From NCBI RefSeq assembly GCF_000423185.1, contig NZ_AUHM01000005.1, positions 248,001 to 312,000 of the forward strand: a stretch of 64,000 nt of DNA, read 5' to 3'. The notes beneath the pieces are model-generated. The model did no database searches. It had not been told where the DNA came from and saw nothing but the letters and a program-made list of their open reading frames with translations. Positions 53,741 to 61,792 of this stretch are shown here, piece after piece; position 1 is the stretch's first letter; the number at the start of each line of letters is the position of its first letter. The stretch is from Inquilinus limosus DSM 16000. Lineage in GTDB: Bacteria; Pseudomonadota; Alphaproteobacteria; DSM-16000; Inquilinaceae. A program made the translations under genes and the position numbers.

Positions 53741-54154
53741 TCAGCCGACCCAGGTCTCCTGCAGGTGCCGCCACAGAACTGCGTCCTCCCGGGCCTCCAG
53801 CAGGGCGGTCGACCGCCGGAGGCTCTCGAAGCCGCGAATGCTCTGCCATTCGTCATAGGTGCACAGGCGGAAGCCGCCGGGCAGGGCGACGCGCACGGCC
53901 GCGTTGCGGATCTCGATCCGGAACGGCGCTGCCGGGTCGGCGTGCACTCCGCGCGCATCGCGCAGCCAGCCGACCACCGCGGCGCGGTCCAGCACCGCGC
54001 CGTCCGGGGCGATCAGCGTGAAGTCGGAGGGCCAGGCCGGCTCGACCCGGGCGAACTCCGCCGGGTCGGCGGCCGTGTTGCCCAGCCAGCGCTCGAAGAA
54101 GCAGTGCAGCCGCTCGATCTCATCAAGGCAGCGGTCGCCGATCGGGTCGTTCAT
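53741..54154 (-). CDS. NTF2-like/SnoaL-type hypothetical protein
   Basis: A 137-aa alpha+beta protein of the cone-shaped NTF2-like fold (DUF4440 style), with a starting helix (IERLHCFFERWLGNT), the FTLIAPDGAVLDRAAVVGWL strand-helix and a late AVLWRHLQETWVG. Members include isomerases, hydrolases and pure binding proteins; no active-site residues stand out. It faces away from the AI-2E-type transporter gene, 102 bases apart. Confidence 0.78.
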   Translation of the reverse strand: MNDPIGDRCLDEIERLHCFFERWLGNTAADPAEFARVEPAWPSDFTLIAPDGAVLDRAAVVGWLRDARGVHADPAAPFRIEIRNAAVRVALPGGFRLCTYDEWQSIRGFESLRRSTALLEAREDAVLWRHLQETWVG

Positions 54155-54256
54155 GCCAGGACCTCATCCGAAGCGTTTGATTGACTTTTGTCCGCCAAAG
54201 GTCCGGAGTCGGCCGGTACCCTTCGCGCGCACCCGTCGAGAACAGGCTTTCCCATC

Positions 54257-55327
54257 ATGAATTTTCAGCCCGGCCGAAGCGAGGATGTTGCGGCCGTGGT
54301 CCCCGTGGCCCCTCATCCCTCCGCCCGGGATCGCCGTATCGAGATTTCGGCCCAGATTCTGGCCGGTCTGGCCCTGCTCGGCAGCCTGTGGTTCGGCCTG
54401 CTCGCGGCCCTGCTGGCGGGCCTCCTGATCCACGAGCTGGTGCATGCGGTGGCGCCAGCGTTCCGCCGCTTCGGCGCCCTGCACAAGACCGGCCGCATCA
54501 TCGCCCTCGGCCTGCTGACGGCGGTGCTGAGCCTGGCCGTGATCTTCGGCATCGTCGAGCTGATCTCGGTTCTCACCGACCGGCCGGAGGGGCTGGTCGC
54601 CGTGATGCGCAAGATGGCCGAGGCGGTGGAGCGGGCGAGCCAGCAGCTGCCGCCCTGGATCGTCGCCTATATCCCGAACAGCGGCCAGGACCTCGACACC
54701 ATGCTGGCGCAGTCCCTGCGCGACCACGCGCGGGACCTGCTGCGGATCACCACCGATGTCGGGCGCGTCCTGGTGCACATCATCATCGGCCTGGTGATCG
54801 GCGGCATGATCGCCATCGCCGATCTGACGGAGCGGCCGGGCCGCGGCCCTCTCGCCCGGTCGCTGGCGGAGCGGGCCCGCCTCCTGGCCCTGTCCTTCCG
54901 CCGCGTCGTCTTCGCCCAGGTGCGGATCTCCGCCCTGAACACGGCGCTGACGGCGATCTACCTGGTCGGCGTCCTGCCGCTGTTCGGCGTCCACCTGCCG
55001 CTGACCAAGACCATGATCGTGGTCACCTTCGTCTGCGGCCTGCTGCCGGTGATCGGCAACCTGATCTCGAACACCGTCATCACGATCATCAGCCTGAGCC
55101 TGTCGGTCTATGTCGCCGCGGCGTCGCTGGCCTTCCTGGTGATCATCCACAAGCTGGAATACTTCATCAACGCCAAGATCGTCGGCACCCAGATCCATGC
55201 CAAGGCCTGGGAGATCCTGATCGCCATGCTGCTGATGGAGGCGGCGTTCGGCGTGCCCGGCGTGATCGCGGCGCCGGTCTTCTACGCCTATCTGAAGGTC
55301 GAACTCGGGCGGAGCAAGCTGATCTGA
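54257..55327 (+). CDS. AI-2E family transporter (PerM/YdiK type)
   Basis: A 356-aa membrane protein with seven to eight helices in the AI-2E exporter layout, an amphipathic middle region (about residues 90-160) and the C-terminal conserved KLEYFINAKIVGTQIHAKAWEI and MEAAFGVPGVIAAP. Family proteins export signalling molecules, sodium or metabolites; function here is open. ATG at 54257 is chosen over one 23 codons upstream because the latter lies in the promoter gap. Confidence 0.88.
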   Translation: MNFQPGRSEDVAAVVPVAPHPSARDRRIEISAQILAGLALLGSLWFGLLAALLAGLLIHELVHAVAPAFRRFGALHKTGRIIALGLLTAVLSLAVIFGIVELISVLTDRPEGLVAVMRKMAEAVERASQQLPPWIVAYIPNSGQDLDTMLAQSLRDHARDLLRITTDVGRVLVHIIIGLVIGGMIAIADLTERPGRGPLARSLAERARLLALSFRRVVFAQVRISALNTALTAIYLVGVLPLFGVHLPLTKTMIVVTFVCGLLPVIGNLISNTVITIISLSLSVYVAAASLAFLVIIHKLEYFINAKIVGTQIHAKAWEILIAMLLMEAAFGVPGVIAAPVFYAYLKVELGRSKLI

Positions 55328-55347
55328 CGCTCCGCCCGGCGCCGTGC

Positions 55348-55953
55348 CTACATCGGCGGCACCAGCCCGTCCTTGCCGACCTGAATCGCATGCGAGACCA
55401 GCGACCCGTCGGCGCCCTTGACTGCGCTGACGATGACATGGGCGCCCTTGGTCAGCTGGTCGCGGCTGCCCGGCTCATAGGTGATCACCGGCACGTCGGG
55501 CGGCACCACCAGCCTGGTCTCGGTGCCCTGGTAGCGCAGCGTCACCACTCGGCCGTCGGTGCCCTCGACCGCGCCGGCCGTGGCGTTGGTCATGGTGCTG
55601 CCCGGCTGCAGGTCGAAGGGGCGCTGGCCCTCGCCGACGCCGCGTATGCTCTCCGGAAACACCTGCACCTCCAGGGCGCGCAGGCTGCCGTCGGGCTGCG
55701 GCATGGCGGCGCTGCCGATGTAGCTGCCGGGCTTGATGTCACGGATGTCGGCCGGGGCGATGGTCCGCACCGTGGCGTCATCGGCCAAGGTGACGGTCGC
55801 GGTGCCGCCGCCACGAGGGGCGATGGTCAGCACCGGACCGTCGACCGCCTTGATGGTGCCACGGATACGCTGCTGCGGCGCGGTCTGGGCCGCGGCCGGA
55901 AGGGCCACCAGAAGAGTGAACAAAGCCAGGCTGGCCATCGCGCTGCGCGTCAT
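55348..55953 (-). CDS. Secreted hypothetical protein, DUF5666-like
   Basis: A 201-aa protein with a clear signal peptide (MTRSAMASLALFTLLVALPA, cut after AAAQ near 23). The mature part has repeated short beta-rich units such as RIRGTIKAVDGPVLTIAPRG and AGAVEGTDGRVVTLRYQG, similar to the OB-like repeats of DUF5666. It is periplasmic. No function is known to me. It faces the end of the AI-2E transporter gene and follows the Sel1 repeat gene in the leftward direction. Confidence 0.85.
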   Translation of the reverse strand: MTRSAMASLALFTLLVALPAAAQTAPQQRIRGTIKAVDGPVLTIAPRGGGTATVTLADDATVRTIAPADIRDIKPGSYIGSAAMPQPDGSLRALEVQVFPESIRGVGEGQRPFDLQPGSTMTNATAGAVEGTDGRVVTLRYQGTETRLVVPPDVPVITYEPGSRDQLTKGAHVIVSAVKGADGSLVSHAIQVGKDGLVPPM

Positions 55954-56028
55954 GGGAATCCTCGTGCGTCGACATCCCCCTCGGATGCCGTACGCCCGGA
56001 CCCGCCCGGCGGTTACATGAATTCCGTC

Positions 56029-58032
56029 TCAGGACCGGTGGCCGGCCTGCCATTCCTTCCGCGCCAGGGCGATCAGCAGCGCGTCGTCGACGGCGTCGGA
56101 GGGCGGCAGCCCCTCGGCGCGGCGGAAGGCGTCGGCCGAGGCATAGCCCAGCGCCGCCAGCAGGCGCAGCGCCGCTGCAACCTTGGCCGCCTCCGACCGG
56201 GCGCTGAGGAACAGGACGGCGTGGCGGGGCGCGTCCTCTTCCTCCGCCAGCGCGCGGGCGAACCAGATCACCGCCTCGATCTCGTCGCGGGTGACGCCGC
56301 GCCCGGTCTCGTAGACGATGCCCAGCTCGCGCTGAGCATCGGTGTGGCCCTTCTCGGCGGCGACGCGGAACCAGCGCAGGGCCTCGGCGTCGTCCTGCGC
56401 CACGCCGCGCCCGGCCTTGAAATGGCTGCCCAGATGATAGGCGGCCCGCGCATCGCCCTGATCGGCGGCGAGGCGGTACAGGCGCAGCGCCTTGACGTGG
56501 CTCTGCGCCAGGCCGCGGCCCTCCTCGTACATCCGGCCGAGGCTGACCTGGGCGTAGGCATAGCCCTGATCGGCCGACCGGCGGTACCAGCGCGCCGCCT
56601 CGGCCTCGTCCTTGGCGACGCCGCGGCCCTGCTGGTGCATCCAGGCGAGATTGGCTTCGGCACGGGCATCGCCCTGGTCGGCGGCCAGGCGATAGAGGCG
56701 CACGGCCTCGGCATCGTCTTGCGCCACGCCCAGCCCGTCACGGTAGAGATCGCCCAGATCGATCTGGGCCCGCGCCAGCCCCTGATCGGCGGCGAGGCGA
56801 TAGAGGCGGGCGGCCTCGGCCAGATCCAGGGCCACGCCGCTGCCGTTCTCATAAAGCCAGGCAAGATTGGCCTGGGCGTGGTCGTAGCCCTGCTCGGCCG
56901 CCAGCCGGTACCAGCGCGCGGCCTCGGCGTCGTCCTCGGCCACGCCCTGGCCGGTGTCGTACAGGATGCCGACGTCGTTCTGGGCCGCGGCATAGCCCTG
57001 CTTGGCGGCGAGGCGGTACCAGCGCATCGCCTTGCCGCCGTTCTTCGGCACGCCGCGGCCGTGGTGGTACATGGCCGCGAGCTCGGCCTGGGCCCGCGCA
57101 TAGCCCTGCGCCGCCGCCCGGCGATACCAGCGCACCGCCTCGGCCGCGTCCTCGGCCACGCCGCGGCCGCCGTCATGCATGAAGGCCAGGTTGGTCTGCG
57201 CCCGGGCCAGCCCCTGGTCGGCCGCCAGGCGGTACAGCCGCACGGCCTCGGCCTTGTCCATCGCCACGCCGCGTCCGGCCTCGTACATCCAGCCGAGATC
57301 GGTGCGGGCCGAGGCATCGCCCTGTTCGGCGGCCAGGCGGTACAGGCGCACCGCCTCGGCATCGTCCTGCGGCACACCGCGGCCGGCGAAGTACAGATCC
57401 GCGAGAAGGCGCTGGCCGACCGCGTATCCGGCGTCGGCCGCACGACCGTACCAATAGGCCGCCGCGGCGGTGTCCACGGGGCCGCCGCGGCCGTTCTCGC
57501 ACATGTAGCCGAGGCTGGCCTGGGCCGGCGTATAGCCCTGCTCGGCGGCCAGACGGTAGAGGCGCACCGCTTCCGCCTCGCTGCGCTCGACGCCGCGCCC
57601 ATCCTGATACATGTAGCCGAGATAGGTCTGGCCGCGGTCGAAGCCCTGGGCCGCCGACAGGCGATACCAGCGCACGGCCTCGGCATCGTCCCGCGCGATC
57701 CCGGCGCCGTCGCGGTACATGTCGCCGAGATAGGCCTGGGCCCTGGCATGGCCCTGCTCGGCCGCCAGCCGGTACCAACGCGTCGCCTCGGCGAGGTCCC
57801 GCTCGACGCCGTCCCCGGCCTCGTAGCGGATGCCGAGCCGGAGCTGGGCCTCGGCATTCCCGGATTCGGCGGTCAGCCGCAGGCCGCGCAGCCGTGCTTC
57901 TTCCGGTCCTGCCGATCTGAGGGCGACGATCTCGGTGAGATCCGCCGGCCCGGACGAAATGAGGGGCGACGGAGAGGCCAGGGCCGCCGGCGACGCCAGC
58001 AGAAGCCCCAGCACGAAACCATGAATGCGCAT
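56029..58032 (-). CDS. Sel1-like repeat protein with 15 tandem repeats
   Basis: A 667-aa exported protein: signal peptide MRIHGFVLGLLLASPAALAS, a short lead, then 15 consecutive 36-residue Sel1 repeats from about residue 55 to 595, each with the A..LG.MY..G.GV..D..EA.RWYRLAA.QG pattern, and a C-terminal helical tail. Sel1/TPR-like solenoids scaffold protein complexes, often in the periplasm or envelope. The DNA forms a diverged 108-base tandem array. It has no catalytic domain. Confidence 0.92.
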   Translation of the reverse strand: MRIHGFVLGLLLASPAALASPSPLISSGPADLTEIVALRSAGPEEARLRGLRLTAESGNAEAQLRLGIRYEAGDGVERDLAEATRWYRLAAEQGHARAQAYLGDMYRDGAGIARDDAEAVRWYRLSAAQGFDRGQTYLGYMYQDGRGVERSEAEAVRLYRLAAEQGYTPAQASLGYMCENGRGGPVDTAAAAYWYGRAADAGYAVGQRLLADLYFAGRGVPQDDAEAVRLYRLAAEQGDASARTDLGWMYEAGRGVAMDKAEAVRLYRLAADQGLARAQTNLAFMHDGGRGVAEDAAEAVRWYRRAAAQGYARAQAELAAMYHHGRGVPKNGGKAMRWYRLAAKQGYAAAQNDVGILYDTGQGVAEDDAEAARWYRLAAEQGYDHAQANLAWLYENGSGVALDLAEAARLYRLAADQGLARAQIDLGDLYRDGLGVAQDDAEAVRLYRLAADQGDARAEANLAWMHQQGRGVAKDEAEAARWYRRSADQGYAYAQVSLGRMYEEGRGLAQSHVKALRLYRLAADQGDARAAYHLGSHFKAGRGVAQDDAEALRWFRVAAEKGHTDAQRELGIVYETGRGVTRDEIEAVIWFARALAEEEDAPRHAVLFLSARSEAAKVAAALRLLAALGYASADAFRRAEGLPPSDAVDDALLIALARKEWQAGHRS

Positions 58033-58080
58033 ACGAAATGGCGGTGCGAAGAATCTCCTTGTTCACACCATCTTATCGAA

Positions 58081-58119
58081 ACCGGCCCCGCTGTCGATGC
58101 CGATCGTTCCGGGGCCGGT
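58081..58119 (-). terminator. Hairpin downstream of the hydrolase-SnoaL gene
   Basis: ACCGGCCCCG and CGGGGCCGGT form a perfect 10-base stem with a 19-base loop, starting 14 bases past the stop of the leftward dienelactone hydrolase gene and ahead of the Sel1 gene start. A plausible terminator or attenuator, without a T run. Confidence 0.55.
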
Positions 58120-58132
58120 CAGAAATCTGCGC

Positions 58133-59368
58133 TCAGTCCTTCGGCGCGCTCTCCTGCCAGCGGGCCATCAGCGTGTTGGACGGCAGGCTCTCGTCGACCA
58201 GCTTCTTCGCCGTCTCGATCCCGGCGACCGGCAGGCCCTTCGGGTCCAGCAGGCCGATCTGGACCAGCACCGAAGCCTGGTCCCAGTAGATGTGCTCGTT
58301 GTACAGCTTGTCGCCGCGGAAGCGGACGATCGCGACCAGCGGGATCTCGACATAGCGCCCGGTCGGCGGGATGCCGGGCAGCATCCAGTCGATCTCGATG
58401 TCGTGGGTGAAGCAGAACAGCATTTCGTCGACCAGCCGGTCGACCCCGATGGTGCGGCTGATCGGGATCAGCTTGGTGTCCTTCGGCGTCTTCGGAATGA
58501 AGTGGTTGGCGTAGAAGCGGTACAGGTCGTCCTGGCCGACGCCGCCGGTCATGGTCGGGACGTGGTTGACGTAAGGCTCGGCCACCATCGTCGTCATGGT
58601 GGCGCGGGCGTCGCGGGTGGCGAACTCCAGCTCGGTGTGCCGCTCCCACAGCGCCGACAGGTCGTAATGCGGCCCCATCACCCGGCGGAACAGGGCCAGG
58701 CTGCGGGAATGCGCCATCAGCGACGCCGGCTTGTCGTAGGCCGCCCGCTCCGGCACGTTGAATCCGTGGTCGGCGCCCGGATAGAGGAACAGCTGCACGT
58801 CCTCGCGGCCCTCGAAGGCGGCGGCGATCGCGTCCCGGGTCTGCGGCGGCAGGTGGCGGTCCTTCTCCGGGACGTGGAACACCATCGGGCAGCGGATCGC
58901 ATCGGCCTCGCCCAGCAGCGGCTCCAGCCCGGTGCCGTAATAGCTGACCGCGGCGTCGACATGGCTGCGTGCGGCGACGAGATAGGCCAGCCGGCCGCCC
59001 AGGCAGAAGCCCAGCGCGCCGACCTTGCCGCGGCATTCCGGCAGGCGGCGCAGCGTCGCCAGGGCGGCGCCGCAATCGGCGACGGCGCGGTCGACGTCGA
59101 AGCGGCCCAGCAGCTCGCGGGCGCGGGCCACATCGGCCTCGCCGTAGCCGAGCTCAACCCGCGGCTCCAGCCGCCAGAACAGGTCCGGCGCCAGCACCAC
59201 ATAGCCTTCCTCGGCATAGAGGTCGGCGACCGCCCGGATATGCGCGTTGACGCCGAAGATCTCCTGCAGCAGCAGGATGCCGGGGCCGGAGCCGCTGGCC
59301 GGCACCGCGAGATAGCCCTGGAACCGGCCGCCGTCATCGGCCGTGATGTCGACCCATCTGCTGGTCAT
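58133..59368 (-). CDS. Dienelactone hydrolase fused to a SnoaL/NTF2-like domain
   Basis: A 411-aa two-domain protein. Residues 1-235 are a dienelactone hydrolase: E36 in LQEIFGVNAH, the Cys nucleophile C122 in GFCLGGRLAY, the acid near D170 and H201 in ADHGFNVP. Residues about 238-405 are a SnoaL-like NTF2-fold domain (YVNHVPTMTGGVGQDDLYRFY). Hydrolysis of a lactone or ester is likely; the second domain may bind or isomerise the product. It is divergent from a MarR regulator gene and likely under its control. Confidence 0.9.
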   Translation of the reverse strand: MTSRWVDITADDGGRFQGYLAVPASGSGPGILLLQEIFGVNAHIRAVADLYAEEGYVVLAPDLFWRLEPRVELGYGEADVARARELLGRFDVDRAVADCGAALATLRRLPECRGKVGALGFCLGGRLAYLVAARSHVDAAVSYYGTGLEPLLGEADAIRCPMVFHVPEKDRHLPPQTRDAIAAAFEGREDVQLFLYPGADHGFNVPERAAYDKPASLMAHSRSLALFRRVMGPHYDLSALWERHTELEFATRDARATMTTMVAEPYVNHVPTMTGGVGQDDLYRFYANHFIPKTPKDTKLIPISRTIGVDRLVDEMLFCFTHDIEIDWMLPGIPPTGRYVEIPLVAIVRFRGDKLYNEHIYWDQASVLVQIGLLDPKGLPVAGIETAKKLVDESLPSNTLMARWQESAPKD

Positions 59369-59430
59369 CGCTGATCCTCGCTCGCTCCGGAAGGCGGCAT
59401 GGCATCGGGGCTGCGCCGTCCGCGGTTATA

Positions 59431-59444
59431 CTTTAAACTTAAAG
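59431..59444. promoter_or_regulatory. MarR operator candidate
   Basis: CTTTAA-AC-TTAAAG is a perfect 6-base inverted repeat in the 117-base divergent gap between the hydrolase and MarR genes, in an AT-rich patch. It lies 41 bases before the MarR start at 59486 and fits the palindromic MarR-family type of site. Confidence 0.6.
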
Positions 59445-59485
59445 CAGATCGGGTGGCCACCGGCCGCTCTCAGGACCGAAGCAGA

Positions 59486-59989
59486 ATGATCGACGCAGAG
59501 ACCGCCGTCGCCGACCGGCCGAAGGACCATCGCCTCGAATTGCGGTTGTGGCTGCGGCTCCTGACCTGCACCACCATGATCGAGCGCGAAGTCCGGCGCC
59601 GCCTGGCGGAGAGCTTCGACACCACGTTGCCGCGCTTCGACCTGATGGCCCAGCTGTACAAGATGCGCGAGGGGCTGACGCTGGGCGAGCTGAGCCAGCG
59701 GCTGATGGTGTCGAACGGCAACATGACCGGGCTGGTCGAGCGGCTGGTCGAAGGCGGGCTGCTGGTGCGCGAACAGTTGCCGGAGGACCGGCGCAAGCAC
59801 GTCATCCGCCTGACCGAGGAGGGCGAGCGCCAGTTCGCGGCGATGGCGGCGGCGCATGGCGACTGGGTGGCCGAGATGACGGCCGGACTCGAGACCGGGG
59901 AGATCGAACGGCTGATGGATCTCCTCGGCCGCACCAAGGCGTCGGTGGCCGAAGCCACCCGGCCGCGGGGGCGAAGCAGGGCCGAATAG
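59486..59989 (+). CDS. MarR-family transcriptional regulator
   Basis: A 167-aa winged-helix regulator with the MarR fold: FDLMAQLYKMREGLTLGELS, recognition helix region QRLMVSNGNMTGLVERLVEG and wing QLPEDRRKHVIRLTEEG. Such proteins often respond to phenolic compounds. Start at 59486 is chosen because an in-frame ATG 29 codons upstream would place coding sequence over the operator. It is divergent from the dienelactone hydrolase gene, a likely target. Confidence 0.92.
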   Translation: MIDAETAVADRPKDHRLELRLWLRLLTCTTMIEREVRRRLAESFDTTLPRFDLMAQLYKMREGLTLGELSQRLMVSNGNMTGLVERLVEGGLLVREQLPEDRRKHVIRLTEEGERQFAAMAAAHGDWVAEMTAGLETGEIERLMDLLGRTKASVAEATRPRGRSRAE

Positions 59990-60010
59990 CCCTGCCTCGC
60001 CCGGCGGTTC

Positions 60011-61486
60011 TCAGGTCGCCCGCGCCACCCGCGGTGCGACGGCCAGGTTGACCACCACGGCGACCGCGATGTTGACCGCCAGCGCCAGGAGGCCGGCATA
60101 GACCGTGACCGTGCTGCCGCCGAGGCTCAGCGCCTGCAGCGGCTTCAGCCCGTTCTGCCAGACGATCCAGCTGCCGCCGAAGAAGCCGACCACCCATCCG
60201 GCCAGGAGCGCTGGCGCCCGGAACCAGCCGACATAGAGCCCGAACACCAGCGCCGGCAGCGTCTGCAGGATCCAGACGCCGCCGAGCAGCTGCAGGTCCA
60301 GCGCGAACTGGGTCGGCAGGAACACGATCACTAGCAGGGCGCCGACCTTGACCACCAGCGAGGTGATCTTGGCCACCTGGGCCTCGCCGGCATGGCTGAC
60401 GTCCGGCGCCACATAGGCCTTCCAGAAGTTGCGAGTGAACAGGTTGGCGGCGCCGATGCTCATCACCGCCGCCGGCACCAGGGCACCGATGGCGATGGCG
60501 GCGAAGGCGAAGCCGGCGAACCAGCTGGGGAACAGCGTCTGGAACAGCGCCGGCACCACGTCGTTCGGGCTGGCGACCTGCAGATGCGCGGCGTGGCCCA
60601 TATAGCCGAGCAGGGCCAGGAGGCCGAGCAGCAGGGTATAGGCCGGTAGCAGCGCCGCGTTCTTGCGGATGGTGTTGGCGCTGGCCGAGGCGAAGATGCC
60701 GGTCAGGGTGTGCGGATACATGAAGGCGGCGAGGGCCGAGCCCAGCGCCAGCGTGGCATAGGCGACGATCTGGCTGTCGCCGAGCAGCAGCCCGCCCGAT
60801 CCCTTGGCCTGGAACGCCTGGTCGGCCGCCTGGAAGACGCTGGCATAGCCGCCCAGCTCCCACGGGATCAGCGCCACCGCGGCGATCACCGCGATGTAGA
60901 TCATGATGTCCTTGACGAAGGCGATCAGCGCCGGGGCGCGCAGGCCGGCGGAATAGGTGTAGAGCGCCAGGATGACGAAGGCGATGGTCAGCGGCAGCTC
61001 GCCGGTCAGGCCCAGCGCCTTGATCACCGCGGCCATGCCGACCAGCTGCAGCGCGATATAGGGCATGACGGCGAGGACGCCGGTGAGGGCGACCGCCAGC
61101 TCCAGCCCGCGCGAGCCGTACTGGCCGTAGACGACGTCGCCGGCGGTGACGTAGCCGCGATCCTTGGCGCGCCGCCACAGCTTCGGCATCACCAGGAAGA
61201 CGAAGGGATAGACGATGATGGTGTAGGGCAGGGCGAAGAAGCCGTAGGCCCCGACCGCATAGACCAGCGCCGGCACCGCGATCACGGTGTAGGCGGTGTA
61301 GAAGTCGCCGCCGACCAGGAACCAGGTGATCCATGTGCCGAAGCGGCGCCCGCCCAGACCCCACTCGTCGATATGGGCCAGCGTCTCGCCCCGCTTCCAG
61401 CGGGCGGCGGCGAAGCCCATGACGGTGACGAGGATGAAGAAGAAGGCGAAGACGGCGAGCGCGACGACATCCAGCTCAGTCGTCAT
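60011..61486 (-). CDS. Sodium:solute symporter (SSS family)
   Basis: A 491-aa inner-membrane symporter with about 13 helices in the LeuT fold. The N-terminal FAAARWKRGETLAHIDEWGLGGR and GDFYTAYTVIAVPALVYAVG, and the ITSLVVKVGALLVIVF region, match the SSS members that move organic acids or amino acids with Na+. It overlaps the end of the small DUF3311 gene by 11 bases, a common pairing (DUF3311 as accessory subunit). The substrate is unknown. Confidence 0.92.
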   Translation of the reverse strand: MTTELDVVALAVFAFFFILVTVMGFAAARWKRGETLAHIDEWGLGGRRFGTWITWFLVGGDFYTAYTVIAVPALVYAVGAYGFFALPYTIIVYPFVFLVMPKLWRRAKDRGYVTAGDVVYGQYGSRGLELAVALTGVLAVMPYIALQLVGMAAVIKALGLTGELPLTIAFVILALYTYSAGLRAPALIAFVKDIMIYIAVIAAVALIPWELGGYASVFQAADQAFQAKGSGGLLLGDSQIVAYATLALGSALAAFMYPHTLTGIFASASANTIRKNAALLPAYTLLLGLLALLGYMGHAAHLQVASPNDVVPALFQTLFPSWFAGFAFAAIAIGALVPAAVMSIGAANLFTRNFWKAYVAPDVSHAGEAQVAKITSLVVKVGALLVIVFLPTQFALDLQLLGGVWILQTLPALVFGLYVGWFRAPALLAGWVVGFFGGSWIVWQNGLKPLQALSLGGSTVTVYAGLLALAVNIAVAVVVNLAVAPRVARAT

Positions 61487-61676
61487 GGCGCACGCTCCGA
61501 TAGGCGATCCAGATGATCAGGGCGGTCAGCGGCACCCAGGCGAACTGGTACCAGTAGAAGAACGGGAAGCCGAGGATCTCCGGCTCGCGCCAGTTGTAGA
61601 ACGGCACCCACAGGAGCCCGATATAGGGCAGGAGCAGCAGCCACAAGACGGGCCGCCGCCGTGAACGCTCAGGCAT
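61476..61676 (-). CDS. DUF3311 accessory membrane protein
   Basis: A 66-aa protein with two membrane helices (WLLLLPYIGLLWVPFYN and FYWYQFAWVPLTALIIWIAY), matching DUF3311, which is regularly encoded before sodium:solute symporter genes and is thought to aid assembly. The ATG at 61676 is preferred over one 18 codons upstream. Its stop region overlaps the symporter start, so both are co-translated. Confidence 0.9.
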   Translation of the reverse strand: MPERSRRRPVLWLLLLPYIGLLWVPFYNWREPEILGFPFFYWYQFAWVPLTALIIWIAYRSVRHDD

Positions 61677-61792
61677 GGCAAATCCTTCCGTCGCAGGCCC
61701 GGATCTCCCCGGGCCCGATTCGCCGGTCAACCTGCCATCGTCCCCGGATATGTTAACCGGAATGAACGCATGGCGGCACTGCCGCCACGGGC

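Noticed and set aside
56029-58032. Regular DNA repeats that might suggest a CRISPR or satellite array
   Set aside because: The 108-base period equals 36 codons and encodes Sel1 repeats; units are diverged and there are no unique spacers.
54181-58410. An open frame of 1409 codons on the plus strand
   Set aside because: It runs through the AI-2E transporter gene in another frame and antisense to the secreted protein and Sel1 genes. Repetitive, low-complexity translation typical of GC-rich antisense frames; no domain.
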